From Propionibacteriaceae bacterium (GTDB lineage: Bacteria; Actinomycetota; Actinomycetes; Propionibacteriales; Propionibacteriaceae): a DNA stretch of 34,330 bases. A program made the position numbers and the translations under genes. The notes below the pieces were generated by a model that worked only from the letters and a program-made list of their open reading frames with translations, was not told the origin of the DNA and did no database searches. Below are positions 7,378 through 17,288 of this stretch, one piece after another. The stretch spans positions 1 through 34,330 of the forward strand of contig WQZD01000030.1 in the NCBI GenBank assembly GCA_009780915.1, read 5' to 3'. Position 1 is the stretch's first letter, and each line of letters begins with the position of its first letter.

Positions 7378-8390
7378 CACTGCCCCCTCCCTTCGCCCGT
7401 GGTGACCGTGTGGGCGGCGTTGTCGACTTCCGCGAACGGTGAGAACTGGTTGGGCACGACAGACATGGGCTCCGGCGCGTCGGGCCTCGACCGCCACGGG
7501 GACAGGCGGGTGACCAGTGCCTGGGCGCCCTTCCACTGCGACAGGATGAGGGCGATCACGACCAGCGCCGCCGACATCAGCTTCATGTCCGCGTTGTCGA
7601 TGAACTCCCATTTCAGGGCGAAGAAGATGGCCACGCGGTAGAGGACCGCGCCGACCACGACTCCCGTGGTCGCCAGCCAGAGGAACCGCGTCCCGAAGAT
7701 GGCGTTGCCCAGGATCACAGAGGCGAGCCCGATCAAGATCATGCCGGTGCCGTCGCCGATGGACGAGGAGCCCACGTACTGAGCCGTGACGGCCCCGCAC
7801 AACCCGACCAGCCCGTTGGAGATCATCAGGGTGACGATCTTGGTCATGTCCGTGTTGATCCCCGTGGCGGAGGCCATCGTCGGGTTGTCCCCGGTGGCCA
7901 TGACGGCAAGGCCGAATTTCGTGCTCAAGAACCAGTTGACGAGGACCACGACGACGACCACGCCGATGCCGATCAAGAGGACCGAGGTCCAGGTGCCCCG
8001 CAATCGGTGGTCCACGATCCAGGTGAAGATGGTCTGCTTGTTCAACAAGGGGACGGTGCTGCGATGCAACCCGTCCTTGCCGAACCACATGATGTGGGTG
8101 TTGATGGTGTACATCGCCAGCATCACCAGGATGGACGACAGCAAGGGGTCAATGTGCGCCTTGGTGTGCAAGAGCCCGGTGAGGAGACCGGCGCAGGCGC
8201 CGGCGATCAGGCCAGCGCCAGTCGCCCACACCGGCGGCACGCCGTTGAAGATCAGGATGGCAGCCGTGGCGGTGCCAGCGGTGAAAGAGCCGTCCACCGT
8301 CAGGTCGGCGAAGTTGAGGATTCGGAATGTGAGAAACACACCCAGGGCAAGCACCGCGGTGATTAACCCTTGATCGACTGCGCCCAACAT
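7377..8390 (-). CDS. ABC importer permease, TrpY-like (BPD_transp_2 family)
   Basis: Integral membrane subunit of the importer, in the branched-chain amino-acid permease superfamily. The 337-aa protein has eight or nine hydrophobic segments. The N-terminal sequence FRILNFADLTVDGSFTAG and the loop ATGDNPTMASATGIN are hallmarks of permeases paired with PF04392 substrate-binding proteins. About 40 hydrophilic residues at the C-terminus (after SQWKGAQ) are longer than needed for the fold. The gene starts 34 nt after the substrate-binding protein gene and ends by a 1-nt overlap with the ATPase gene, so the three genes form one transcription unit. Confidence 0.85.
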   Translation of the reverse strand: MLGAVDQGLITAVLALGVFLTFRILNFADLTVDGSFTAGTATAAILIFNGVPPVWATGAGLIAGACAGLLTGLLHTKAHIDPLLSSILVMLAMYTINTHIMWFGKDGLHRSTVPLLNKQTIFTWIVDHRLRGTWTSVLLIGIGVVVVVVLVNWFLSTKFGLAVMATGDNPTMASATGINTDMTKIVTLMISNGLVGLCGAVTAQYVGSSSIGDGTGMILIGLASVILGNAIFGTRFLWLATTGVVVGAVLYRVAIFFALKWEFIDNADMKLMSAALVVIALILSQWKGAQALVTRLSPWRSRPDAPEPMSVVPNQFSPFAEVDNAAHTVTTGEGRGQ

Positions 8391-8424
8391 GACAGTGGCA
8401 CGGCTCCTTCACTTGGAGTTTCGG

Positions 8425-9438
8425 TTACGACGTCGTCTCGATGTGCGCCGCATCGCTGATCATAGCGGCAGGAAGGGTCAGACCAAACTTCGCCGCCGCG
8501 TCAGGGTTGACGTACAACTCGGTGCTGGTCGTGGCTTGAGGCTTGATCGTGCTGATCGAGACGCCGTCGCGCAGGATCTGGACGGCCATCTCTCCCGTCG
8601 CCCGGCCCAGGTCGTGGTAGCTCAGGCCGCGTGTGGCCACAGTCCCCAGCGCCACCGTGGACGTGTCCGCGCAGAACACCGGGATCTGGTGCTCCTGGCC
8701 GAAGCCGATGACGGAGGCGATGGACGCGACGACTGTGTTGTCCGTGGGGATGAGGATGGCGTCGACGCCGGCCAGGGCTTCCAGCCCCACGCTGATCTCC
8801 GAGGCGGCGGTGACGGCCTGGGTCTTCAGGGTGACCCCCAGGGAGTCGGCCTCCGTCTGGAATGCGGCCACCTGGGCGAGGGAGTTCGGCTCGGAGGAGG
8901 AGTACAGCACCCCGATGGTGCGCACGTTCGGCATGGCCTCTTGGACGAGGGAGACCGGCTTCGCCCCGGGATTCAGGTCGCTCGTGCCGGTGATGTTGGC
9001 CCCGGCCTGGTCCCAGGAGGGCACGAGGCCCGCGGCGACCGGGTCGGTCACGGCGGAGAACAGGATGGGACGGTCCTTCTCCACACTGGCCATGGACAAG
9101 GCGATGGGCGTCGAGATGGCGAGGATCAGGTCGATCTTCGAGTTCGAGGCGAACGAGTTCGCGATGGTGATGGCATTGGAGTTGTCACCCTGGGCGTTCT
9201 CGGAGATCATGGTGTAGTTGATCCCCTGCTCCTTCAGAACCTCTTCGAAGCCGTCCTGGACCGCTTGCAGAGCGGGGTGGGACACGATCACCGCCGACCC
9301 GATGGTGTACAAGGGACCGCTGGGGGCCACGGATGGCGTGTCAGGGGTGGTGGGGTTGGAACCGGAGCATCCGGCCAAGCCCAAGCTCAGTGCAGCCATC
9401 ACTGCGACACTGGTCGTCAATAGGCGGCGTGATTTCAT
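8425..9438 (-). CDS. ABC importer substrate-binding lipoprotein, TrpX-like (PF04392 family)
   Basis: Extracellular lipoprotein that captures the substrate for the TrpY/TrpZ-like pair. The 337-aa protein has a signal peptide with lipobox LAGC (C24), then a Ser/Thr/Pro linker, then a two-lobed binding fold. Family features include [54 protein letters not shown] and the C-terminal [15 protein letters not shown]. Characterised members (streptococcal TrpX) bind tryptophan or tyrosine; other members are uncharacterised, so aromatic amino-acid uptake is a family-based guess. ATG has GAGGAG 5 nt upstream. The short leader can fold (see 9452-9489). Confidence 0.85.
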   Translation of the reverse strand: MKSRRLLTTSVAVMAALSLGLAGCSGSNPTTPDTPSVAPSGPLYTIGSAVIVSHPALQAVQDGFEEVLKEQGINYTMISENAQGDNSNAITIANSFASNSKIDLILAISTPIALSMASVEKDRPILFSAVTDPVAAGLVPSWDQAGANITGTSDLNPGAKPVSLVQEAMPNVRTIGVLYSSSEPNSLAQVAAFQTEADSLGVTLKTQAVTAASEISVGLEALAGVDAILIPTDNTVVASIASVIGFGQEHQIPVFCADTSTVALGTVATRGLSYHDLGRATGEMAVQILRDGVSISTIKPQATTSTELYVNPDAAAKFGLTLPAAMISDAAHIETTS

Positions 9439-9451
9439 GGCGTCTCCTCAT

Positions 9452-9489
9452 GAGGCATAAAGGGGGCGCTGCATGCCCCCGGGTGCCTC
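9452..9489 (-). promoter_or_regulatory. Foldable leader before trpX-like gene (terminator or attenuator candidate)
   Basis: On the minus strand an inner stem GGGGGC/GCCCCC (9480-9475 with 9467-9462, loop ATGCAGC) is followed by TTTAT. An outer stem GAGGCA/TGCCTC (9489-9484 with 9457-9452) encloses it. The structure ends 13 nt before the trpX-like ATG and 48 nt after the helicase stop. It could simply terminate helicase mRNA, but there is no room for a promoter between it and the ATG, so trpX-like mRNA must contain it. A possible -10 (TAGGGT) lies at 9497-9492. Both readings are inference. Confidence 0.45.
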
Positions 9490-9537
9490 TCACCCTAGCG
9501 CAGGGGACTTCACAGTCCTCACCATGTTCATTCCGCG

Positions 9538-12500
9538 TCAGTCGTCGAGGAGGCTGCGGATATCGTCGGCTGTCAGAGCCGAGGCGAAGGAGGCCTCTCC
9601 GGCGTCGTCCGCCAAGACGGAGTTGAAGACCTCTTTTTTGCGCGCCTGGAGAGCCATCACCTTCTCCTCGATGGTTCCCGTGGACACGAGCCGTTGGACC
9701 ATCACGGCCCGCGTCTGGCCGATCCGGTGGGTACGGTCGATGGCCTGCTGCTCGGTGGCCGGGTTCCACCATGGGTCGAGGAGGAAGACGTAGTCGGCCT
9801 CGGTCAGGGTCAGGCCGAAGCCCCCCGCTTTCAGGCTGAGGCAGAACACAGGCACGTCCTGCGTGCGGAACCGCTGGATCACCCGGTCGCGACGGGTGGT
9901 GTGTCCGTCGAGGTACGCGAAGTCGATGCCCGCCTTCTCCAGTCGCTCGACCACTTTGGCCAGGAAGGTGGTGAACTGGCTGAAGATGAGGGCGCGATGG
10001 CCGCTGGCGACCACCTCCCCCACTTGCTCCATCAGCGTGTCGAGTTTGGCCGAGGGCACCCCGGCGTACTTCGCCTCGTCGATCAAGGACGCGTCCAAGG
10101 CCAGGCGGCGCAGGATCGTCAGGGATCGCAACACAGCGAATCGGTTCTTGTCCAGGTCGTCCAACAGTCCCAGGACGCGCTGGCGTTCGCGTTGGAGGTA
10201 CGTGTCGTACACCGCCCTGTGCCGCGGGGCGAGGTCCACCTCCACCTGGTTCTCGACCCGGCTCGGCAAGTCGGGCGTCACGAGTTCTTTGGTCCGCCTG
10301 AGCAGGAGGGGACGCAGACGGCGGCGCAACTGCGCCAGCCGGATCCGGCCCTCGTCGATGGCGTGGTCCATCTCCTCATCCGGATGGGACCGCGGGTGGG
10401 CGGCCATGAGACGACGGCGCTGCTGGGCGGTGGCGGCTTTGGAGATCGGGGACGCGTAGACCTGTCGGAACCGGCGGGCCGGTCCGGCGAACCCCGGCGC
10501 GACGATGGACAGCAGGGCCCAGAGCTCCATGACGTCGTTCTCCATGGGGGTGCCTGTGACCGCCAGTTTGAACCGAGCGGGGAACGTACGAGCCAACTCA
10601 TTGCCCGTGGTCCTCGGATTCTTCACGAACTGAGCCTCGTCGAGGATCAGACCCGCCCAGTCGAGCGTGGACAACTCGTCGACCTCCATGCGGAAGATGG
10701 CGTAGGACGTCACCACCACGTCGACCGTGCCCCGGATGTCGTCCATGGACACCCCGGCCTTCTTCATGGTCTCCCGCAACGCCAGAACCCGCAGACCAGG
10801 CGCGTGGTGGGCGGCCTCGTCCTTCCAGTTGCCCACCACCGACGCGGGGGCGACGACCAGGAAGGGGGCGTGCGTGGTCCCCTGAGCCGCGGGAGGACGG
10901 CGTTCGACCACTCCGAGGATGAACGCCAAGACTTCGAGGGTCTTGCCCAAACCCATGTCATCGGCCAGGATTCCCCCCAGACCGTGGGCGTCGAGGAAGG
11001 TCAACCATTCGTAGGCCCGCTTCTGGTAGGGACGCAGGACCGTCGTGAGCCCGGCCGGCGTCTCGACGGGGCGTACCGGCCCGCCCGACTCGCCCGCCGT
11101 GTCCGCGTCGACCAGGGCGAGGAGGTCCACCACCTGGGCACGCCACTGGTCGCTGACACGGACCTCGGTGGCCAGGTCGGCCAGGTCGGACCACAGCCCG
11201 GCCTGGTACCTGCTGATCCCCAGGGCCTGGGAGGGTCGGTCCGCGAGCGCGCGAGCCTCGTCGATCAACTCCTTCAGGCGCTCGAACTGTGGCGCGTCGA
11301 TGGGGACCACCGCCCCATCGTCGAGGAGCATCCGGGTCTGTCCCGTCGCCAGGGCGACGAAAAGATCCTGGAAGGGCACCACCCGGTCCCCCGCCCGGAT
11401 CTCCAACCCCAAGTCGAACCAGTCGGCGTCGCCCGCGTCGTCGGCCCATACGGCGATCACCGGCGCCTCCTCGACATCCTCGTAGGCCGGCAGGTCCTCG
11501 GGGACGAGGATCTCCACATCAGGAAGATCCTGGAGCCAGGGCACGATGTGGTCGATGAACGCCCTGGCCTCGAACCCTCCCCGCGCGTCGAAGACCTGCG
11601 TCCCGCGCAGACGGTACGAGGAGAACTCCGACAGGGCGCGGATCGTCTCTTCGACGAGGGCGGTGATCCTCTGTTCGGCCGGCTCGTCCCGGTACGCGAC
11701 CGAGAAGCCGTCGGCCTGGAAGGGGTGGGTCACACCGCCGTACCGCCACCCCCAGGCGACGCCGACCTTGTACACCGAGTCGGCCGTGACCCGGCCGACC
11801 AGGACGGGACGCGGGGGCTGGGGCAGGTCGACGCTGTGATCGAGGCTCGTCACCGTGAGGTGGCGACGCAGGGCCGGGTAGTAGGTGTCCATGAAATCCG
11901 GGATCTGGCCTTCGGGCACCTCGATGACCCCGACGGCGAGGAGGGTCAGATGGATGCTGCTCAGCCGGGGCCGGGCCGGCCCGAGGGTGATCCGTCGAGC
12001 CTCGCCGTCGGCCTCGACGCAGAACAGGCCGCTGTCCCCGATCGCGCCCATCAGGGTGGGGCGCGTGGGCCTCTCGTCGACCAGCAGGGCGCGGGTCAGG
12101 GCGAGGCCGCCGTCTTGGGTGCGGGCCAGGTTGAGGTTCAGGCTGGTCGACCCGGCCAGACACACCTCGTCGGCGGCCGTCGGTCCGACGAGAGGGATCC
12201 CCGCCTCCTCGGCCGTGGCCAGCAAGGGCCACAGCCCCGCTTCCGCGAACCCGTCGAGACGCTGCCACCGCGTGTCGCCCGACCAGTAGCCGTACCGGGC
12301 GATCTCCGCGTCGAGCCCCGCCAGGTCGTGGAGCCATTGCTCGGCACGGGGGTCGAGGTTGATCGGGGAGTACGCCACGCGCCCCCGCCACGTCAGGCGG
12401 AAGTCCGATTTCCACTTCCCCTTGGCGTCCTGGAGCACGGGCCGGATGGACAGCGAGGGCGGCTGGGAGGAGGTATGGGAACTCACACCGGACGTGGCCG

Positions 12501-12699
12501 TCATCCCGTCCACCCGTATCTGCAGACCGAGCTTGTCCAGGGTCGCGCCCCCGACCGGCGCAGGACTCACGCTCGGGGGCGGCAGGAGTTGGGACACTTG
12601 TCGGCGCCACAGGGGCTCGGGCGCGTGGCGCGCCGAACGGATGTCGGGGTAGGCGAGATCCATCGCCGAGAAGACCAGCGGTTCAGATGCGCGCACCAT
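9538..12699 (-). CDS. SNF2/Swi2-family DNA-dependent helicase
   Basis: Large ATPase (1053 aa) of the SNF2/HepA group, which moves along DNA to displace bound proteins; RNA polymerase recycling or repair are roles known for relatives. The N-terminal 500 residues match the SNF2-associated region common in bacterial members. The helicase core starts at about 560 with [13 protein letters not shown] (Walker A near 579), DEAQF (near 688) and [17 protein letters not shown]. The second RecA lobe has [25 protein letters not shown] (near 956) and RTHRIGQT (near 990). ATG 12699 has GGAG 9 nt upstream. It stands alone: the divergent peptide operon begins 220 nt away and the downstream importer belongs to another function. 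Core motifs appear intact. Confidence 0.9.
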   Translation of the reverse strand: MVRASEPLVFSAMDLAYPDIRSARHAPEPLWRRQVSQLLPPPSVSPAPVGGATLDKLGLQIRVDGMTATSGVSSHTSSQPPSLSIRPVLQDAKGKWKSDFRLTWRGRVAYSPINLDPRAEQWLHDLAGLDAEIARYGYWSGDTRWQRLDGFAEAGLWPLLATAEEAGIPLVGPTAADEVCLAGSTSLNLNLARTQDGGLALTRALLVDERPTRPTLMGAIGDSGLFCVEADGEARRITLGPARPRLSSIHLTLLAVGVIEVPEGQIPDFMDTYYPALRRHLTVTSLDHSVDLPQPPRPVLVGRVTADSVYKVGVAWGWRYGGVTHPFQADGFSVAYRDEPAEQRITALVEETIRALSEFSSYRLRGTQVFDARGGFEARAFIDHIVPWLQDLPDVEILVPEDLPAYEDVEEAPVIAVWADDAGDADWFDLGLEIRAGDRVVPFQDLFVALATGQTRMLLDDGAVVPIDAPQFERLKELIDEARALADRPSQALGISRYQAGLWSDLADLATEVRVSDQWRAQVVDLLALVDADTAGESGGPVRPVETPAGLTTVLRPYQKRAYEWLTFLDAHGLGGILADDMGLGKTLEVLAFILGVVERRPPAAQGTTHAPFLVVAPASVVGNWKDEAAHHAPGLRVLALRETMKKAGVSMDDIRGTVDVVVTSYAIFRMEVDELSTLDWAGLILDEAQFVKNPRTTGNELARTFPARFKLAVTGTPMENDVMELWALLSIVAPGFAGPARRFRQVYASPISKAATAQQRRRLMAAHPRSHPDEEMDHAIDEGRIRLAQLRRRLRPLLLRRTKELVTPDLPSRVENQVEVDLAPRHRAVYDTYLQRERQRVLGLLDDLDKNRFAVLRSLTILRRLALDASLIDEAKYAGVPSAKLDTLMEQVGEVVASGHRALIFSQFTTFLAKVVERLEKAGIDFAYLDGHTTRRDRVIQRFRTQDVPVFCLSLKAGGFGLTLTEADYVFLLDPWWNPATEQQAIDRTHRIGQTRAVMVQRLVSTGTIEEKVMALQARKKEVFNSVLADDAGEASFASALTADDIRSLLDD

Positions 12700-12922
12700 C
12701 CTATTCTCCCATCTTCACGGGACAACCATCCACCAGCAATGGACAGTGTGTCACGCCACCTGTCGGCCGGAGGGGGGATCGGGGCCTCCCGGCCATCTCA
12801 CATCGTGGGTGGCACGCGGAAATGTCCGAGGCGCTGGCTAGCCTAATATCTATTCGTCTTGCTGGCCCCTTTCCAGCGCTCGAAGGCTCACCGGCGACGT
12901 CGCCCTTCCAAGGAGGTTCTCC
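12700..12922. other. Divergent promoter region, helicase / peptide ABC operon
   Basis: No gene fits here. TAATAT at 12844-12849 is a good -10 for the plus-strand operon, leaving a leader of about 70 nt, but no clear -35 precedes it. AAGGAGG (ending 6 nt before ATG 12923) is a strong ribosome binding site. I see no matching -10 for the helicase. Confidence 0.45.
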
Positions 12923-14506
12923 ATGCATCGACGCCATATCATCCTCACATCCGTTGTGGCTGCCGCGACCCTGGTCTTGTCGGCCTGCTCCAGCCCGTCC
13001 TCATCCCCCACCTCCACAACCGGCTCCTCGAGCACGGCTCAGATCGTCATCGACACCACGTTCGACATCAAGACCATCGACCCGGGCCGGGAGTACGAGC
13101 CCACGGGCCAGATCGTCGTCAAAGCCCTGTACGACACGCTGCTCACCTTCGCGGACGACGACACCACGACGGTCATCCCGGATCTCGCGACCTACACCGC
13201 CAACGCTGACCTGACGCAGTTCACGTTCACTCTCGCCCCGGGCAGGGTGTTCGCCGACGGGAGCCCGGTGACCGCCGACGACGTGGTCTTCTCCCTGCAG
13301 CGCCTGGAGGGGATGAAGGGCAACCCGTCCTTCCTGCTCGACGGGGTCACCGTGACCAAGGTGGACGACTCGACGATCCAGTTGACCACGACGGACCCCA
13401 ACCCCGCTCTTCCCGCCACGCTGGCCACACCCTCTGCGGGCATCATGAACTCGAAGGTGGTCAAAGACAACGGTGGGACGACCGACGAGACGGACGCCGC
13501 CGAGACCTTCCTCAACGAGAACTCGGCCGGCTCTGGGCCGTACGTGCTGAAGACGATGGACGTGGCCAGCCAAGTGGTCCTGACCAAGAACCCCGCCTAC
13601 AACGGTCCCCAGACCGCCACCTATGACACGGTGATCCTTCGCAACGTCGAGCCGGCCACCCAGAAGATGAACGTGGAGCGTGGGGACGCCCAGATCGCGC
13701 TCGGCTTGTCGCCGGACCAGGTGGCCTCGCTCGCCTCGACGGTGAAAGTGGAGTCCACCCCCTCGGCGACGGTCGTCTTCCTCCTGCTCAACGCGGATCC
13801 GACGGTCAACGCCTACACGGCCGACCCCCAGTGCGTGAAGGCCATCAAGGAGGCCATCGACTACCCCTCGCTGCTGGAACTGGCCGGCGCCGGCGCCTCC
13901 CAGGCCACCGGGCTGGTGCCCACAGGGTTCCTCGGCGCCCTGCCGGCCTCCGACGAGTTGACCTTCGACCTGGCCGCCGCCACCTCGAACGCGGCCGCGT
14001 GCGGGATCGCGGGCCAGAAAGTGACCCTGTCCTTCCCCAACGACATCGACCCGACGGGATTGAGCCTGTCCACCCTGGCCCAGCGCATCCAGGTCCAACT
14101 CCAGGCCGCCGGGATCACCGTCGACTTGGCCCCGGCCCCCTTCGCCACGGAGATCGACCCGTACCGCACGGGCAAGGAACAGATCGGGCTGTGGTACTGG
14201 AACCCCGACTACATGGATCCGGCCAACTACCTGGCCTTCGGCCCCGGCCAGTCCGTCGGCCTGCGCGCCGGGTGGCAAGCCGACGCTGATCCGACCATCG
14301 CCGACCTGGTCGCCCAGGCGTACACCACGGGTGACGAGACCCAGCGCCAGACCCTGTTCGAGGAGTGGGGGAAGGCCATGAACGCCGATTCCCCCTTCAT
14401 CCCACTCATCCAACCCGGGTCGAACGTGGCCCACCAACCCTCGGTCACGAATGTCTATTACAACCCGACATGGCTGATCAATGTCGCAGGACTCGGTGCG
14501 GCCTGA
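12923..14506 (+). CDS. Peptide ABC importer substrate-binding lipoprotein (SBP_bac_5, DppA/OppA type)
   Basis: Extracellular lipoprotein of the family 5 solute-binding proteins (di/oligopeptides, nickel chelates and others). The 527-aa protein has a signal peptide with lipobox LSAC (C22) and a Ser/Thr linker. Family features are FDIKTIDPGREYEPTGQIV, ALYDTLLTF, FTFTLAPGRVFADGSPVTADDVVFSL, GSGPYVL and, near the end, GLWYWNPDYMDPANYL. Length is normal. It opens a five-gene operon that is complete (binding protein, two permeases, two ATPases). Its 3' end overlaps the next gene by 26 nt. Which peptide or other solute is carried cannot be read from the sequence. Confidence 0.9.
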   Translation: MHRRHIILTSVVAAATLVLSACSSPSSSPTSTTGSSSTAQIVIDTTFDIKTIDPGREYEPTGQIVVKALYDTLLTFADDDTTTVIPDLATYTANADLTQFTFTLAPGRVFADGSPVTADDVVFSLQRLEGMKGNPSFLLDGVTVTKVDDSTIQLTTTDPNPALPATLATPSAGIMNSKVVKDNGGTTDETDAAETFLNENSAGSGPYVLKTMDVASQVVLTKNPAYNGPQTATYDTVILRNVEPATQKMNVERGDAQIALGLSPDQVASLASTVKVESTPSATVVFLLLNADPTVNAYTADPQCVKAIKEAIDYPSLLELAGAGASQATGLVPTGFLGALPASDELTFDLAAATSNAAACGIAGQKVTLSFPNDIDPTGLSLSTLAQRIQVQLQAAGITVDLAPAPFATEIDPYRTGKEQIGLWYWNPDYMDPANYLAFGPGQSVGLRAGWQADADPTIADLVAQAYTTGDETQRQTLFEEWGKAMNADSPFIPLIQPGSNVAHQPSVTNVYYNPTWLINVAGLGAA

Positions 14507-15581
14507 CACCGCGGAATCGCCGTCCCCGTCCAGCACGCTGACGCGGGGACGGCGGTCCCACTCCAGCCTGGTGCGATACCTGGCCAGGCGCCTGATCATC
14601 ACGGCGGTCTTGCTCGTCGGCATCACCTTGGTGACCTTCACGCTGACCAACCTCGTGCCTGGCGATCCGGTCGCGGCCGCGTTGGGCCAGAGGGCCGCGG
14701 ACGATCCCGCCATCGTCGCCCAGTTCCGGGCGCAGTACGGGCTGGACAAGTCCCTTCCCGAACAGTACTGGGCGTACCTCACCCGACTCGCCCACCTCAA
14801 CCTGGGCACCTCCTGGCAGACCCATCGCCCCGTCGCCCAGGATCTGGCTCGTGCCATCCCCGCCACCATGGAGATCGCCTTGTCGGCCATCGTCATGGCG
14901 ATCATCGTCGGCCTGGTCCTCGGGGCGGTGTCCGCGTACCGCCGGGGGAGGATCAGCGACCAGGTCCTTCGATTGATCTCGCTCTTGGGGATCTCCCTTC
15001 CCACGTTCTGGACAGCGATCCTCGTCTTCTACATCTTCTATTACAAACTGGGGATCGCCCCCGGCTCCGGGCGGCTGTCCCCGGGCATGCCGGCCCCGCC
15101 GCACGTGACCGGCATGTACACCCTCGACGCCCTCCTCGCCGGACAGGGGGAGACCTTCGTCGACGCCGCCGCGCACCTGGCCCTCCCCAGCCTCGTCCTG
15201 ACCCTGTACACCGTCGGCCTGCTCACCCGTTTCTCCCGCATGTCCTTCCTGGAAGTCCTGGACAAGGATTTCGTGCGCGCGGCCCGGGCCAAGGGGCTGC
15301 CCGGCCACACGGTGTTCTTCCGGTACGTCCTTCGGGCTGCGGCCATCCCGATTCTGACCATGGTGGGTCTCGCCTTCGGCTCCTTGCTCTCGGGAACCGT
15401 GCTCGTCGAGTCCATCTTCTCCTGGCCCGGCCTGGGCTCGTACGCGTACCAGGCGGCCTCCAAGCTCGACCTCTTGGCCGTCATGGGGGTGGGGTTGTTC
15501 GTCGGGGTCGTCTATCTGGGCATCAACCTCGTCGTGGACGTCCTGTACGGCTTCATCGACCCTCGCGTGAAGGTGGGATGA
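14481..15581 (+). CDS. Peptide ABC importer permease 1 (DppB type)
   Basis: First inner-membrane subunit of the importer, 366 aa. After about 30 hydrophilic residues comes YLARRLIITAVLLVGITLVTF, then LVPGDPVAAALG and the family pattern YGLDKSLPEQYWAYL. Six membrane segments follow; the ATPase-coupling loop is DFVRAARAKGLPG. It ends with YGFIDPRVKVG, as in DppB proteins. The ATG lies inside the end of the substrate-binding gene without a clear binding site, suggesting translational coupling. The polar N-terminal extension is somewhat longer than usual, so a downstream start is possible. The next gene begins after 1 nt. Confidence 0.88.
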   Translation: MSQDSVRPDTAESPSPSSTLTRGRRSHSSLVRYLARRLIITAVLLVGITLVTFTLTNLVPGDPVAAALGQRAADDPAIVAQFRAQYGLDKSLPEQYWAYLTRLAHLNLGTSWQTHRPVAQDLARAIPATMEIALSAIVMAIIVGLVLGAVSAYRRGRISDQVLRLISLLGISLPTFWTAILVFYIFYYKLGIAPGSGRLSPGMPAPPHVTGMYTLDALLAGQGETFVDAAAHLALPSLVLTLYTVGLLTRFSRMSFLEVLDKDFVRAARAKGLPGHTVFFRYVLRAAAIPILTMVGLAFGSLLSGTVLVESIFSWPGLGSYAYQAASKLDLLAVMGVGLFVGVVYLGINLVVDVLYGFIDPRVKVG

Positions 15582-15582
15582 G

Positions 15583-16449
15583 ATGGACGCCGCCCGACCC
15601 AAACGTCGACTCCTGAGCCGAGTGTGGCGGAAGATCCCGCCCGAGATCCGCATGCCCGTGGGCGCTGTCGCCTTCGTCATCGCCTTGGCCTGGGTGGTCT
15701 TGTGCGTGGTGGGGCCGTCCATCGTCCCCTATGACCCCTTGGCCCAGACCCTGCCGCGATTCTCGCCCCCCAGTTCCACCTCCTGGTTCGGCACGGACGA
15801 ACTGGGTCGCGACCTCTTCTCCCGCGTGATCGCCGGGGCTCGTATCACCATCTCGCTGGCCCTGCTCCTCGTCACGGCCTCGATGCTGGTCGGCTCGATC
15901 ATCGGGGTGGTGGCCGGCTTCTTCGGCCGCTGGGTCGACGAGGTGCTCATGCGCGTGACTGATGTCGTCCTGGCCTTCCCCACGGTCATCTTGGCCATGG
16001 TGACCGCCGCCGCCCTGGGCGCCTCCTTGTTCAACGCGGTCCTGGCGGCGCTCATCGTGTCGTGGCCGCCGTACGCCCGTGTCGTGCGCTCCTTGGTGCT
16101 GTCGCTGAGGGAAGCGGACTTCGTCTCCTCGGGACGCCTCCTCGGCTTCTCGGCGGTGAGATCCATGCGTGTGGACGTGCTGCCCAACATCGCGGGCCCG
16201 ACCCTCGTCATGGCCAGCCTCGACATCGGCAACGCCGCCCTCCTGCTGTCGGGGTTGTCGTTCCTCGGCTTGGGCGCGAAGCCTCCCACTCCCGAATGGG
16301 GATCGATGATCTCGGCGGCGGTGGTCAACTTCGACAAATGGTGGCTCGGCCTCTTCCCCGGTCTGGCCATCCTCACCGTCGTGATCTCCTTCAACTTCCT
16401 CGGCGACGCGCTGCGCGACGCCTTCGACCCCGAGGCGGGGCGAGTATGA
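15583..16449 (+). CDS. Peptide ABC importer permease 2 (DppC type)
   Basis: Second membrane subunit, 288 aa, pairing with the DppB-type protein. It starts with the usual cytoplasmic stretch, then a first membrane span and the typical periplasmic DPLAQTLPRFSPPSSTSWFGTD and LGRDLFSRVIAGARIT. The coupling loop is EADFVSSGRLLGFSAVRSM. The C-terminal part has LSFLGLGAKPPTPEWGSMI and FLGDALRDAFDP, both diagnostic for DppC/OppC. Its TGA overlaps the next ATG (ATGA). Confidence 0.9.
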   Translation: MDAARPKRRLLSRVWRKIPPEIRMPVGAVAFVIALAWVVLCVVGPSIVPYDPLAQTLPRFSPPSSTSWFGTDELGRDLFSRVIAGARITISLALLLVTASMLVGSIIGVVAGFFGRWVDEVLMRVTDVVLAFPTVILAMVTAAALGASLFNAVLAALIVSWPPYARVVRSLVLSLREADFVSSGRLLGFSAVRSMRVDVLPNIAGPTLVMASLDIGNAALLLSGLSFLGLGAKPPTPEWGSMISAAVVNFDKWWLGLFPGLAILTVVISFNFLGDALRDAFDPEAGRV

Positions 16450-17288
16450 GCACCGGCCTTCGCATCGAGCACCTCGAAGTGGACATCCGCCACGAGGAGG
16501 GGACCACCCCGATCCTTCGCGGGGTCGACCTCGCCGTCGCCCCGGGCACCGTCCAGGGGTTGGCCGGGGAGTCGGGGTCGGGCAAGACCATGACCGGACT
16601 GGCGGCCATGGGCCTCCACCCGTCCACGGCCGTGAGGCGCGGGCACGTCTGGCTCGACGACATCGACTTGCTCGCCTGCGCCGGGTCCCGGCTCGACGCG
16701 ATCCGGGGACGACGCATCGCCATGGTCTTCCAGGACCCCTCCACCTCCTTGCACCCCCAACTCACGGTCGGCGCGCAGTTGACCGACCATGTGCGCCACC
16801 ACCTGTCGCTCACGCGCTCCCAGGCCCGCGAACGCGCGGCGGACGGTCTCGCCCGGGTCGGCATCACCCAGGGCGTGTCAGCCCTGTCGCGGTACCCCCA
16901 TGAGTTCTCCGGGGGGCAGCGCCAGCGCATCGCCATCGCCATCGCGCTGGCCTGCGACCCTCAGGTGGTGATCATGGACGAGCCCACCACGGCCTTGGAC
17001 GTCACCGTCCAAGCGGGGGTCCTGGCTCTGGTACGCGACCTGGTGGACTCCCTGGACCTGGCCGTGTTGTTCATCACCCACGACCTGGGGGTCATGAGCG
17101 CGATCGCCGACCGGGTGGCCGTCATGCGGTACGGCGAGGTGGTGGAGGACGGCGAGTGCGCCCAGGTCTTCACCGCCCCTCGCCACGAGTACACCCGGTC
17201 CCTGTTGGCGTCCCTGCCGGGCGCGACCGGGGGCTTGCGCACCCGGGACGACCTCGTGCGCCTGGCCGAGGAGGGAGGGGAGGAATGA
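16446..17288 (+). CDS. Peptide ABC importer ATP-binding protein 1 (DppD type)
   Basis: One of two ATPases of the importer, 280 aa. Walker A is GESGSGKT (about residues 42-49), Q-loop MVFQDPSTSLHPQ, signature FSGGQRQRIAIA, Walker B VIMDEPTTALDVT and switch His in FITHDLGV. The C-terminal PRHEYTRSLLASLPG is the oligopeptide/dipeptide C-terminal motif. The frame is open far upstream inside the DppC-type gene, but this ATG overlaps its stop by 4 nt and matches where the family begins. The stop overlaps the next start (ATGA). Confidence 0.9.
   Translation: MSTGLRIEHLEVDIRHEEGTTPILRGVDLAVAPGTVQGLAGESGSGKTMTGLAAMGLHPSTAVRRGHVWLDDIDLLACAGSRLDAIRGRRIAMVFQDPSTSLHPQLTVGAQLTDHVRHHLSLTRSQARERAADGLARVGITQGVSALSRYPHEFSGGQRQRIAIAIALACDPQVVIMDEPTTALDVTVQAGVLALVRDLVDSLDLAVLFITHDLGVMSAIADRVAVMRYGEVVEDGECAQVFTAPRHEYTRSLLASLPGATGGLRTRDDLVRLAEEGGEE

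Noticed and set aside
6589-8088. 499-codon reading of the TrpZ-like ATPase
   Set aside because: The extra N-terminal 237 codons overlap the permease in another frame. ATPase homology begins at ATG 7377, which also overlaps the permease stop.
9694-12846. 1050-codon plus-strand open frame opposite the SNF2 helicase
   Set aside because: The minus-strand frame has all helicase motifs; the plus frame is a high-GC shadow with Gly/Arg/Asp/Pro-rich sequence.
13001-15004. 667-codon minus-strand frame opposite the peptide operon
   Set aside because: Shadow of the substrate-binding and first permease genes; no family features, biased composition.
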